NCBI GenBank assembly: GCA_024345305.1
Contig: BRON01000007.1
Coordinates: forward strand, 1,364,001-1,428,000
DNA length: 64,000 bases
Direction of reading: 5' to 3'
Source of the DNA: Mrakia gelida
Lineage: Eukaryota > Basidiomycota > Tremellomycetes > Cystofilobasidiales > Mrakiaceae
Shown here: positions 49,621 through 61,245 of the stretch, in pieces
How positions within the stretch are numbered: position 1 is the stretch's first letter
How the letters are laid out: the number at the start of each line of letters is the position of its first letter
Made by a program: the position numbers and the translations under genes
Notes under the pieces: model-generated
What the model was told of the DNA's origin: nothing
Database searches by the model: none
The model's input: the letters and a program-made list of their open reading frames with translations, nothing else

Positions 49621-52600
49621 ATGAGTCAACCACCCTCTTCTCGAGAGTTCGACCGGGACAATCTTTACGGAGACTACCAACACCAACCACCCGCTCAACA
49701 AGCTCGACCTCCCCCTTCTTCCTCCCTTCCTAGTCGACCTCACGGACTTCCAGCTCCTCCTTCACATCCTCAAGGTTACGAGAACCACCAACGAGGAAGG
49801 TCGAGATCTCCTCAGAGGGGTCAAGGTCAAGGCGGCGGAGGTGGACAAGGATTTGCTAGGCAGGACAGAGGAGGAGGAGGAGGAGGAGGATGGAGGGACG
49901 AGCAGCAGTGGCAAGGAGGAGGAGGACCTCGAGCTGGAGGAGCTGCTGCTGGAGGAGACTGGGCTTCGTCAAGAGATCAAGAACATCGACAAGCAGGAGG
50001 ACCTAGTAGAGATCAGTCGGGATGGGGAGCTGGAGGAGCCGGTGGAGGAGGGGATTGGAGGAGGGAAGAGCAGGACAGAGGGAGAGGAGGAGGAGGCTTT
50101 CCTCCTCAACATCAGCCCTTCGACGACCGACGACCTCCCTATCAAGCAGCACCTCCAGCATGGGATGATGGTCGTCAAGGAGGAGGATACGATCAGCACC
50201 AGCAGAACAACTATGTCGATCAGAGGGATCCCTACGGAGCTCAGCAGCAAGCGTACCCTGTTCGTTCTCGCTCTCTCCTTCTGCTTCTCGTTCGTCGCGT
50301 CGCCCTCGTCTTCGCTGACGCCTGCTGTCTCTTTGCGATACCTAGACCTACGCTCAAGAGCCTCAGCACTACCACCAGCAACCTCCCCCCTCGAACAACG
50401 GCTACGACTACGACCCTTCTTGCCCCGCTCCTCCTCCTCCTGCTCCAAAACCACCTAAGAAGGACGGTCCCTCCGAGGTCTCAAGGCACATCATCTTCCT
50501 CGGGCTTGATCCTGATATGCGAGAAGCCGATGTGAGCACTTTTCTCCTCTCGTCGCTCAGCGTCGTTCTGCAGAGGCTCCTTCGGTCATCGACGCGTCGA
50601 GACCTGACTCGTTCTCTCCTTTCTTTCTTCCCTTCCCAGCTCTTCAACTTCCTTCTCGCCAGTGGAGCCAAGGTCGAGTCGACGACGATCATCAAGGACA
50701 AGATCACAGGTGATTTTCCCTTTCCAGCTGTGTTTGAGTTGTGAGTTGAATCGAGACTGACGACCCTGCTCTCCTCATTCGATCCAGGTCTCTCGAAAGG
50801 GTTCGGTTTCGCTCTCTTCGCTCACACCACCGCTGCTTCCGACTTCCTCCTATCTCATTTTGTACGTTTCCCAACAATCCTGTCGATCTCTCTCCGACTC
50901 CATCTCCTCAAACCTGACGCTGATCTCCCTCGTCCTTCCTCCAGCCCGCCGTCCTCATCCCCTTCAACGACCTCCCTCCCCGTCGAGTCAAGATCGACTT
51001 CTCCGCCTCGACCAACCAACCAGGTCACTCGACTGCCAAGAACGGATGGGGAGCAGCTGCCGTCGCTTCCTCGCCTGTGAACGACGGGATGAGGGACATC
51101 GCTTCGGGAGGGACGGGACCGGTGCTGTTGATTCGAGGAGTGGACGTCGTGACGAGGTGGGAGGAGGTTCTGGAGAGGTTGGTGAGCGTCGAGGGTGGGA
51201 GTGGGAGGGGCGTGAAGAGAGTCGTAGGGTTGAGAGATCGAGGGACGGGAGGAAGTTGGGGATTTGGGTTTGTCGAGATGAGGAGTGCTGAGGTGAGTTT
51301 CGAAGTCATCTTTGTCCGCTTTTTTTTTACGACTAACGAAGGTCAACGAACGCTGACTCTCCTCTTGTCTGTTCCTCGCGACCTTCGCAGTTCGCCAAAG
51401 CTCTTCTCGCCCACTCCCACTCACCAGTCGAGAACCCATCCGGCTTCCAAATCTCTCGCTCGTCGCGTCCCGTCTCAGTCTCCTACGCCAACGCGTCGGC
51501 GTTCCTCCCTCATCCCGGAGGAGGACCAGACAGCATCCCAGGCTCGGTGAAGGGACTTGGAGGAGTAGCTGGACCAGTCAAGTACTGGGATGCAGGAGCG
51601 TCGGTGGTTGAGCTTTACGCGAAGGGATGGGAGGCGGCGGAGGCTGGTGAGTCGTCCATTCTCTCTTCCACGCTCATGCGAGGTCTTCCTTCGCTGACTC
51701 CTCGACCCTTCCCTCGAACTATTCGCTCTTCATAGCCGACAACGAGCTTGCTGCGTTCCTTACCGAAATCACCCCTCACTTCGCCCCGTCTTCGGATCTC
51801 GTCCCTCAACGCTCGACGTTCTCGTCGGCTCCCACCCCGTCAACGATCAGGCCTCACCTTGCTCAGGAACCGCTCGTCTCTATCGCTATCAAGGTTCCGA
51901 AACCTGGAGCCGATAAGCGTACGTTCTCGCCTCCTCGCTTGTCCGAGAGGAATTCGTCGAAGAAGACGACGCTGACTGACCTTTCATCTCTTTCTCTGCT
52001 CGACAGCGATGAAGTCGATCTTTGGAGCTGCCGATCACGACGAGCATGAGGAGGAGGTAGCCAACGCTGCTGCTGCTAAAGGTAAGACCTTCTCGAAGAG
52101 CTTTCCTGCGCTCGAAGGACTGACGCGTCTTCTCCGTCTGTTCGTTCGTCGTTCGTCCTTTCAGCGAAAGGTCTCATCAAGATTCCACCGATGTCGGGAA
52201 GCAGAAAGGTCAGCGTCTCCTCTTACTCTCTGTCCTCTCGATACTCTCGAACTCTGACGCCTTCCCTTTGCTCTTCAGGTCGCGAGCAGCATCTCGAAGT
52301 GGAACACCAAGCAAACCGAGCTCGCCGCCGACGACTCTTCGCTTCCTCAGCCACCCTTCTCGAGCTCTTCATCTCAAGCACCTCCTCAAGCGTCTTCGTC
52401 CTACAGGCCAACTGTACTTGCTTCGATCCTTCACAACCATCTCGACTCTTCTCTCTGCTCGAAGAACGACTTGACTGATCCCTTCTGGCTGGCTCTCTCG
52501 CGACGCGTGCTCTCCCTCTCCACCAGGCTTCGACTTCCCAACCACCAACACTACCCGCTGCTTTTCCCTCGATCGCTTCAGGATCGGAAGAGTTCGAATA

Positions 52601-53449
52601 CTCGGATACGACCAAGATGGCCTGCTTGCTCTGCCAGCGTCAGCTCAAGTCGTTGGAGTTGTTGAGGAAGCACAACGCAGGATCCGATCTTCATAAGGCT
52701 CGCTCGACTTTCCTCTCTCTACACCACATCACCACACCTCTCGATCGCGCCTCGTTATCTTCCTCACTCTTCGTTCTATCTGCTCAGATGTGCTGATTGC
52801 GTCCTTTGAAACCGCTTTCTTCGTTCCTCCCCTTCCCAACAAACAGAAAAACCTCGCCGACTCCTCCCTCCGTCAAGTCGCCAAAGACCGAGTCCTCCTC
52901 GCCCAACAAACCCAAGCCGCCGCCGCAGCCTCCGAATACCGAGATCGAGCCTCAGAACGTCGAACAGTCTTCAACCAACCCGTCGTCCCTCCCTCTCGCT
53001 CTCACTTCGCCGGACCAGGCCCTCAAACAGGTTTTAAAGGAGGACGCAAGTTCGTTGAAGGTCCAACTGCACCCCCACCACCACCGCCGCCGGGAGTAGC
53101 ACCGGGGAAGGACGAGAGCAACGTTGGGAACAAGATGCTTGCGAAGATGGGGTGGAAGGAAGGGACCGGGTTGGGGAGGGAAGGAGAGGGGAGAGTGGAT
53201 CCGGTGATGGCTGCTAGTTATGCTCAAGGGAGTGGGCTGGGAGCTTCGAGGCCCACGGAGGCGGGGAAGTATCAGGATCAGGGGGGCTATGGGCAGAGGG
53301 CGAGGGATGGGGTGAGTCTTGTCTCCTTTTCTTGTTCGGAGAAGGAGGAACAGGGAAGGTGCGAGGCGATGCTGACCCAGCTTTCTTCCTTTTCCTCCCT
53401 GCTTCCTTCCTTTGTGTGCGAGGATCTACAGGCGAGGGATCGGTACTAG
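49621..53449 (+). CDS. RBM5/RBM10-like RNA-binding protein (two RRMs, zinc finger, G-patch)
   Basis: Probable splicing regulator of the RBM5/6/10 type. The N-terminal 200 residues are Gly/Gln/Arg/Pro-rich with RGG-like repeats. RRM1 has RHIIFLGLDPDMREADL and GLSKGFGFALFAH; RRM2 has GPVLLIRGVDVVTRW and GGSWGFGFVEMRS. A single C2H2 finger, SDTTKMACLLCQRQL followed by LLRKHNAGSDLHK, is the RBM5-family finger. The C-terminus carries a G-patch: GNKMLAKMGWKEGTGLGREGEG..GSGLGA, ending ARDRY at TAG 53447-53449. The order matches RBM5, though I could not place an OCRE repeat. Roughly 13 exons. The intron at 50260 starts with GTTCGT. After the finger, the exon seems to end CATAAG|GCTCGC near 52698, which would be a GC-AG intron. 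Confidence 0.88.
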
Positions 53450-53812
53450 TGTTCATCAGCGTCTCGATCTAATGTTTGATCTTATCTTCTGCTGCTGCCC
53501 CTCGAAGGAGAGAGGAAGGACGAGCGCGAAGAGCGACGCGACTCGTTTCCCTCTCTCCCTCCCGCCTCCCTCGCCACCGCCACCCTTCCCAATTTACCCC
53601 TTCTCTCTCAGCCTCTGCTCCATGCCTACCGATCCCGAACCAACGGCACTCTGCGCACGGCCTGCATTCCCAGTCCCAAGAAGGAGAAACCTGTGCGCGC
53701 ATGAAGAGGGCTGAAAAAGGGCGTCAGGTCGACGAAGCTTCGACTCGAGTTTTGCTCACCAACCACCACTTCCTTCCCTCCTTCCACCTCAACCCATCCT
53801 TCGTTCTCAAGA
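53450..53812. promoter_or_regulatory. Intergenic region upstream of the Kre9/Knh1-like gene
   Basis: The 363-bp gap holds the 3' UTR of the RBM5-like gene and the promoter of the next gene. Short frames here have no domain. The last 60 bp are C/T-rich. Confidence 0.4.
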
Positions 53813-54993
53813 ATGCTCGTCTCAGCTCTCTCCCTCCTCGCTCTAGCCTCTTCGGCCCTCGCAGTGACCATCAAGACGCCCTCAGGTTGGACTTCGAGCG
53901 GTTCGTGCTTCGTTTTCTTCCCTTTCTTTGGGCTCACTTCAGTTCAGCTTACCTCCTCTTGGTCTCGATCTGTCTCAGGTCCCAACGAGCTCAAGTTCGA
54001 GTACGTGCTACTTATCTGCCCTCTCCTTCCCAAGCGTGGACGATGTCGCTCGAGTCCTGAGACGTTTCGAGCAAGCTGACTCGTCTTTTTCATTATTCGT
54101 CGCTCCCTCCACTGGCTCCAGAACCGTCGCCACAGATCCAACCTCATGGGCTATCACCCTCGTCGACCAGAACAAGACTGTTCTCTCGACTCCTCTTGTC
54201 CTCGTGAAGAACCAGACGGCTTCGACGACGATGCTTTCGCTCACGCCGGACTGGTAAGTCGACGACGTTCCTCCTATGTTTCACCTCAACTTCATGAATC
54301 TGACGTCTCTTCTTCCTCACTGCAGCTCCTCCGCAAACAGATCCTACCCCGTCGGAGCTGGCTTCCAAGTCAAGTGCGTCGCGTCGTCCTCTCTCTCCTC
54401 CTTTTCCTCTCTTCATGCTGTTCCCTCACCTAACCAAACCACCGTTCCTTTCCCTTCTTTGAAATTACTCAGCTTCATCCGAGACGCCGAAAACTTGAAC
54501 TCCATCGTTCGTCCCTCCTTTCCTTTGCCCTCTCTGAAATCGACGCGTCGCAACCTCCATTCCTTCTCGCTCATGCTCATCTCCTTCTTCCCCTTCACCT
54601 TGCCCTCTCGATTTTGTCGATTTTCTTTAGATCGGCCAATCAAACCTCTTCAACATCACCCAATCCTCTTCGAGCGGCTGCACCACGTCCTCAACCGCGT
54701 CGGCGGCGGGAGAGACGGCTAAGACTTCGGCTGCTCCTGCGGCTAGTCAGACTGGAAGTGATGTGAGTAACCCAACTTTCCCACTCGCTTTTTCTAGATC
54801 TGAAGGTCGAACAGAGCCCGTTGAGCGAGCTGAACGAGCCGAGAGCTTCAAACTGACGCGTCTTTTGTTTTTCCTTCTTTATCTTGGGTCGTGGGTTGTT
54901 CAGCAACCCGGAGCCGGCTTCGCTACCACCTCGCTCAGTACCTCGGCTTTAGTTCTTGCGTGTGTTGGGGCTATTGGGGCGGGTTTGCTTTGA
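53813..54993 (+). CDS. Small secreted GPI-anchored protein, Kre9/Knh1-like N-terminal domain
   Basis: About 185 aa. The signal peptide MLVSALSLLALASSALA precedes a beta-sandwich of the Kre9/Knh1-like type: VTIKTPSGWTSSGPNELKF, TDPTSWAITLVDQNKTVLS, LVLVKNQTASTTMLSLTPDW, SYPVGAGFQVNF. A Ser/Thr stretch and a GPI signal (FATTSLSTSALVLACVGAIGAGLL) follow. Relatives are wall-associated proteins, often called Ser-Thr-rich GPI-anchored membrane proteins. Seven exons; introns at 53901 and 54507 start with GTTCGT. The stop is TGA 54991-54993. Length and layout are typical; the exact role is not known. Confidence 0.85.
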
Positions 54994-55440
54994 GTAGAGG
55001 GTTGGAAGCAAGCGCCGACGACGTTGTTTTGATTTCTCGATTTCCTTTCCTGATGTGCCGAGAGCCGGACCGTTCACGTAGAGTCCAGCGTTTGCCCTTC
55101 TCTTTTACTACCTGATCTTTCGCTTTGGATGTGGATGGACGGATTTCTTGGCTTCCTCGACGAAAGAATGAAACGAGTTCGAAAGTGAGAGATCGCGACG
55201 CGCCATCTTCTCTTCCTCGCTTGCGCGGTTTCGGACGGTCGTGGAAGAAGACGAAGCTGTCATAAAGTATCATTGCCGATTAAACCCAAAGAAGAAGCGA
55301 ACTCAAACTACCGTACGAACGAACAAACAAGCGAGTATCGAAAACCTCGACGCGTCGACCTCTCCAACCCATCCCTCCTGATCCTCTCCCTCTCCCTCCC
55401 AACCCCAACCCTTCACCTCCCTCTCATCCAATCCTAAGCC
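54994..55440. terminator. Convergent 3' region between Kre9-like and Pro-rich genes
   Basis: 447 bp between convergent stop codons, so both 3' UTRs lie here. A GACGCGTC octamer sits near 55350. No gene or RNA recognised. Confidence 0.4.
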
Positions 55441-56161
55441 CTAGCCCTTAACAGGCCTACACTCCTCCCTCTCCCACTTCCTCACCCTACTCTTCTCTAT
55501 CATCGCTTCCAACGGCGTGAAGCTCCGTCCTTCGTTCACCACTCTTCGCGGGCTCAACCCAGGCTTGGGTCTCTCTCTCAGGATGCGTTCTGGATCGAAG
55601 AGGTAGGCGAGACGGGCGGCGATGGATTCGGCTAAGGGGAGGGAGGAGGAGGCGGAGGTTTCGTCGGGGCAGGAGGGGATGGGAGGGGGTGGGGGTGCGA
55701 GGAAAGAGGGTGGGTTGGTGAACGGTGTTGAGGTTGAGGTTGTTGAGGGTGGGTTGGTGAAGGGATTGGAGGTGGGTGAGGGGGGAGGTTGGGTACGGGT
55801 CGAAGTGGGTTCGGGAGGAGGTTGGGGTTTGGACTGGGTGCAGGTGGGTTTGAGTTTGGCGGGAGAGGAGGAGAGGAGGAAGGAGGGTGGTGGGGGTGGC
55901 TAGACGACGCGAGGAAAGGGAGGGGAGGGGACTTGTGAGCTTCACGAGCTCGAGGTCGAAGAGCTGAGGGAACTTGAAACTCACAGCTTTCTTGGTAGCT
56001 TCGATCTTTGGCTTTTCACTCCTTGTTGTGAAGAAAGCTCCAATCGACTTCGAGCGAAGAAGGGAGGAGGAGGAGGTCGAGCGAGGCTGCTTGGGCTTGA
56101 GGCTCATGGGCGAGGAAGGCCTTCGTTCCGCTGCAAGCGAGATGTTCTCCAAGGAGATCAT
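55441..56161 (-). CDS. Unrecognised Pro-rich protein
   Basis: Two exons, 56161-55985 and 55899-55441 (TAG), phase 0, 211 aa. No known family. The N-terminus is Ser-rich and basic (RRPSSPMSLKPKQPRSTSSS, SKSIGAFFTTRSEKPKIEA). The middle is proline-rich with two similar units, NPFTNPPSTT and TPFTNPPSF, encoded by a short direct repeat in the DNA near 55705-55760. The C-terminus is well-formed and charged: PLAESIAARLAYLFDPERIL, LSPRRVVNEGRSFTPLEAMI, EKSRVRKWEREECRPVKG. No signal peptide or membrane helix. The C-terminal block may be a small conserved domain; the rest is likely disordered. The NPF motif would fit an endocytic adaptor, but this is speculative. Confidence 0.62.
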
Positions 56162-56955
56162 TGAGGATCGAGGGAAGGGAGGTGAGAGAGTGCTGGATGC
56201 TGTGTCTGTTTGTTGGGAGACGGAGATGGGAGGGAAGATGGAATGGAAGGGAAGAAGGAGGTCAGTGTGGGGAGGAGGGAGGGGGAGAGAAGGAGATGGA
56301 TGGGGAAATGACGAAGACACAGGGAAGGGAGATGGATACGAACTCGTGCTGGATCTGGTAGAGATCAAGAGAAGGCTTGGAGAGACGCGCATGGTAGAGA
56401 GAAGAGAGAGGCAGCTGGACGGATGGGAGGAGAGAAGGAGGTCAACGTGCGAGAGAGATGGGACGGAGATGGGCCGGTGGATTGGGAGGAGGGCGGATTC
56501 GAGCTCACGGGAAGAGGGAAGGTGAAGATTTTCGTGGACGAGATGAAAGAGGGCAGAGTGTAGAAGAGATGAAGCAGCTCTCTCGAAGATAGGATGGATG
56601 GATGGAGGTTAAGGAAGAGAGCAGGAGGAAGGGGAGAGAAAGCGGGGAGGAGGGAGAAGGTCCAGAGCTTGATTCCTTCGCCACTTTCAAGGGGAAAGGA
56701 AGATTTTCCTCCTACCCAAACCACCTTCCTGATCTAGACGAGATCAACAACTTTTCCGCTTCGAGTCTGGCGATCTTGCGAAAACCTTAATTGCCCTTCT
56801 CCCTTAGCGCTGAATCCCTCTCCCTCTCCCTTCGCTCCCTCCCAACAACCACCGTCGCTTGCTCCCCTCTTTCAGCTCCGACCCCTCTCTACCCTCTCCC
56901 TCTCGAGGACCGAGTTCCCCTCGAATCTATCCAGACCCCCTACGCCTCTTTTGCT
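56162..56955. promoter_or_regulatory. Divergent intergenic region between Pro-rich gene and PAL1
   Basis: The 794-bp gap contains both promoters. Its left 400 bp are G/A-rich on plus (C/T-rich as leader of the minus gene), and 56790-56955 is C/T-rich on plus, before PAL1. Composition thus flips in the middle, as expected for two divergent C/T-rich leaders. No gene recognised. Confidence 0.45.
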
Positions 56956-59900
56956 ATGTCTTCCTCAACTGCATCTGCTCAGAAGGAGGCTCTTCTGGCT
57001 GCTCTCGCTGATTCGGTCACCATCAAGAACGTCAACGCGCCGGCCTCCAATCCAGCTTCAGCTTCATCCCCCTCTTCATCCATAGGAGAATCTAGAATGA
57101 CTTCAACGAGGAAGGGTAACCAAGGGTGAGCACAGCCTTCCATTCCCTCTTCTCTCCGTTCTCTCTGGGATGGTCTGGGTGGATGGAGGGGACCTAGATC
57201 TCGAGGAAGGGAAGGGAGCTCGAAGAGGGAGCGAGGGAGGGAGGCGAACAGGAGAGACAGAGTACGAGAGACGGGAGGATCGGGAACGAAAGCGAAGGTT
57301 TCTGCCTCCTCCCTCTCCCATCTCAGCGCATACATCCATTCTCCCTGCTTGTCGTCTTCTCTATCCGAGACGATGGCAAGGAAGGAGAGCGAACGTCTCT
57401 CCTCCCTCCTTCCTCGGCCATCGTCGCCCCCCGTTCATCTCGACCCTCCCTCTCCCTCCACTCCTCCCCTCTCCCTCCCAGTCCACGAGGTCAGGCTCTT
57501 TCTCCGAGGAAGGAACAGCTCTTCCCTTCAGGTTTTCCCTCGGGAGAGCTCTCTGGATGGCGAGGCAGGCCAAAGCAGCGAGACCAACCTCGAACGTCTT
57601 CTTCCAGCTTGGCGGAGTGGGAGGGAGGAGACGTTGGTCTCTCCATCTTCCTTCTCGCTCCTTCTTCCCAGATGAACCACCTGGGCGGAGCTCGTCTCGT
57701 ATGACTCCATCCTCTCGTCCAGCAAAGGAAGCTCTCTTCCCTCGAGCTTCAGCTCTGAGCTCCCTCCCTTCCGTCCCTCCCTTCACACCTCCTCCCGACC
57801 TGTTCACCTTCATGCACCTCTCGTTCTTCCCCGGAGTGACTCCCTCCAAGTCTCGGAAACTGACCTTCTCTCGTTCCCTCCCTCCCTCTCTCCTTCCTCT
57901 TCATACAGTCACACCCATCAATCTGCTTCCCTCTCCGTTCCTCTCGGTCCCCGTCGAACCAACTCAGCAGCCGAATCAAACTCAAACTCGACCTCCTCCC
58001 CTCCTTCCCACTCTCGATCGAACTCCTCCAACGCCATCCCCAACGGGTCCAACCCGTTCGCGAGTCCCAAGGAGAAGAAGGACGCTACCAAGAAGGAGGA
58101 GAAGAAGAAGAGCTCGAGGCATGCCGACATTATCGACAAGCTCGACCCGAGTGGGTTCTGGGGGACTGGAAGTGAGTCGGGTCTTTCGCTCTCTGTTTCT
58201 GCTCTGTCTTCCAGCGATCTTGGTCGGATCAGGCTCTTTTCTCCATCCCGTAGAGAGGAGGAAATCGAGCGTGCGCTCTGATGCTTCTCGAAGATCTCGA
58301 GCTGACCGTCATCTCCTTCCTCCCTCTCCCTTCCGTCCCTCCTCAGTGTTCCATCACGAATCGGCCTACGACGCCGCCGCTCCCTCTCGAAACAAGTCCA
58401 ACGCCGCTCCCATGAGAGCCTTCGACGTCACTCCTGGAGGAACAGCAGTCAACAGCAGCTCAGGAGGAGCCTCCTCGTCCTACCCTCCTTCAGCTCCTTC
58501 CTCTGGAGCGGGAGCTCCCAAACTCAGTCCTCTCGCTCAGCACACCCTCAAGGAGATGGGTTCGGTCAAGTTCGAGGATAGGACTCCTACAGCTGGGAAC
58601 GGAGTCGCCGTCGAAGATCTGGGTTACTTCTTTCAGTGAGTCTTGATCCTTTCCTCCGATCTCGAACTCCAGCTCGTCGCGAGCTCCGACTTCCTCGACG
58701 CCTCGAAATCGATCTCCTTGCCTGGTTTCGTCTCACCTGTCGCTGACCCTCTTCTTCTTCGTTCGCTCGGTTTCTTCTCTTCGTAGCTCTGGAACAACCG
58801 CCGCTGGAGGAGCAACTCCCGACTCTCCCTCTGGTCGAGCTCGCAAGAACTCGAAGGACCTCAAGAAGACCCGATCGAGGTCGAAGGAGCGAGGTCCGGC
58901 TGGAGAGGAAGACTACATGAACGCTCGTGCGAAGGAACAGAAGAACGCTCTGGCTAATGCTTGGGGTGTGGCTGATCCGGAGCCGTTCGAGGACTATGGG
59001 TTCATGGTGCGTTTGACCTTTGTTCCTCCCCTCCTCTCCCCTTCTTCGTCGACGCGAGAGACGAGGTCCGAACGAGACCAGAGCTGACGACCTTCTCTTC
59101 CCTTTCACTTGCGTCCCACTTGCGTCCTCGTATTTTAGGCTGCCACGGAAGCTCCTCGAGGAGAAACTGGACTCGCGAGCGCCTCGAGCTCGATCTGGAA
59201 CGGTCAGGAGGGATACTCGGCGCCGAAGGCTTCTGGAGTTGGAGGGATCAGGAACGGGATGAGAGAGGTGAACTTGGGACAGGAGTACGATTCGAAGGGT
59301 GATGAGGAGGAGATCCTTGGTGAGTTCTTGGTGCTCGAGCGAGGCGCGTTCTCAAAGAAGGCTCGAAGGGACGAGACGAAGAGCTGACTCGAACTCTTCC
59401 TCGATCTCGTCCCTCTTCTCAGATTCTCCCATCGTCAGCCGACCTCCTGTGGCCAGCAACAACAGTGGAGGAGTCAAGAGGACGAAGAGTTTGATTCAGA
59501 GAATTCGACACATGGTTCGTCTCGCTTGCTCGCTCGTCGCGTCTCGACTTCGCACGAACCTCGTCCTGACCCTCCCTTCCTTCTCTCCTGCAGCGAAATA
59601 ATCCCAACGTCCCTCTCAGTCCCGACGAAGCTCCAGTAACTTCTCCAGGTCTTCCTCCCTCCCCAGGACACAACTCCCACTCCTCCATCTCCAACTCCAC
59701 CTCCTCCAACAACTTCCGCTCCTCCTCCCCTTCCACCAACGACGACCTCTCCTCCTCTGCCAACTACTCCTCCAGTCCTCCAAACAACACAGACATCAAC
59801 GGCAACCCTCGTCGAACCTCCTTCCTCAACCGAGCGACCAAATCCCCTCCTCCTCCCCTCCCCGTTCGAGCGTACTCGAACAACAACGCAGGCGGACCCT

Positions 59901-60337
59901 CCCCTCCAACCTCAGCCAACTCCAACTCCACCTCCACCTCAGACGACTTCGTTCACGTCTCCGGATCCTCCACGACGAACCCTAGGACTCGTTCTCGCTC
60001 GGAAGCCCTCCCTCCTCCTTCGTCCGCGAGGGACAAGAGTCTTCCTCGGATCCCACTCGCTTCGCCAGCTGAGGAGGACCCCTTCTCCGACCCTTCCGCT
60101 GCTGCTCCTACCTCTCACCACGCAGGTGGAGGAGGACGGTCGGTGTCCAACGCACGAACCCCACCTCCTCCAGTCGCTCCCATTCCCGTGCCAGGAGCAG
60201 CGGGAGGCTACTTCCCTAGGACGAGGACGTTCGAGGAGGACCAGCAGCAGCAGGTTGGGAGTGCTGGGAGCAGCGGCGGAGGAGCTAAGTTGGGGAGGAA
60301 GGGGAGTTTGATGAAGAGGGTTTTGGGGAGGGGTTAG
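56956..60337 (+). CDS. PAL1: Pal1 cell-morphology protein
   Basis: Pal1 (PF08316) is a peripheral membrane-associated protein acting with endocytic proteins such as Sla2 to keep cell shape. Exon 1 is 56956-57125; a 782-nt intron follows; exon 2 starts at 57908. The Pal1 signature is intact: SRHADIIDKLDPSGFWGTGM, FHHESAYDAAAPSRN, APMRAFD. A later conserved part (PLAQHTLKEMGSVKFEDRTPT, EEDYMNARAKEQKNALANAWGVADPEPFEDYG) follows. Two NPF motifs occur (SNPFASP upstream of the signature; a DPFSDP later), in line with EH-domain binding. The C-terminal third is Ser/Pro/Asn-rich and ends in a basic LGRKGSLMKRVLGRG. About seven exons. The stop is TAG 60335-60337. The long first intron may hide an unrecognised exon. 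Confidence 0.88.
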
Positions 60338-61245
60338 ACGCGAACGGGTGAGCTCTGCTGGCGAAGGATGAGCGCTGGCGAGAGGGTGGGTGGGCGGGTG
60401 GTGGTGGCGTGGAGGTTGGGTGTGGTTCGGACGGTGTTTCTCTAGTGTGTCTTTCTTTAATCTGCTCGTTCGTGCTCGTTCTCTTACTCTACTTTCTTGT
60501 TCTCTCCCTCCTTTGGACCTTCTTTTACGTACCTCCTACTACCCTTGCCCAGCCAGCGTCTACAGAGATATCAATGCTTTTCTCTTTCATCGAGACGTGT
60601 GAGGACGAGAGGGAGGCGAAGGGAGGGGGGCGAGGATTGGGGAGAAGTGAGTCCGTCGGGGTATGCGAGCTATGACAGCTGGTTGGGGAGCTGGAAGTGT
60701 ACTGTAGAGTGAGGGCGGAAGTGGGGCGGGGAGGAAGAGGAAGAGCGAAACGACGAGACGAGACGCGACGCCACGGCTGAGATTCGAACCGACATCGACG
60801 CGTCTGTTTGGTCCCCCCTTGCTTTTCCTTCCGTTTGCGCGAGGGACGCATCTCGCTCGCTGCTTATCCACAGCTTCCAACGCGACGCGTCTACCTCGAC
60901 GCAGACATTCAGCAACAACGACGACCCGGCATCCTCCCTCTCGAGAGATCGATATTCTCAGCTGACCCCTCCCTCCCCTCCCTCCTCCCTCTTCTTCTCG
61001 ATCTTTTCCAACGTCCCAGACACATCTCGACCGTCTTCGGTCACCCTCATATCCAAAGCCTTCTCATCCTCCAGAGGTTTTTCGGCCCTCTCCCCCATCT
61101 CCTTGCATGGATTTCAGTCCATCGGACCCATCCGAAGGAATTCAAACGAGCTCAACCGAAGCTCAACTTTCGACCAAGGCTGCCCTCCTCCTTCCGACCT
61201 CCACCCTCCCTCTCTCCCCTTCCCCTTCCCCCTCCCTTTCCCTCG
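60338..61245. promoter_or_regulatory. Intergenic region upstream of the YOR1-like gene
   Basis: This 908-bp gap holds the PAL1 3' UTR and the promoter/leader of the next transporter. 60960-61245 is strongly C/T-rich on plus. No gene or tRNA was recognised; a GATTCGAACC string at 60781-60790 was checked and rejected as a tRNA. Confidence 0.4.

Noticed and set aside
57170..58639. 489-codon plus-strand frame proposed as a gene of its own
   Set aside because: Its first two thirds are low-complexity C/T-driven sequence; the only conserved part (FHHESAYDAA) belongs to PAL1 exon 3.
60770..60800. GATTCGAACC string resembling a reverse tRNA B box
   Set aside because: The flanking bases do not form a T stem (several mismatches), and no acceptor, D or anticodon arms could be folded around it.
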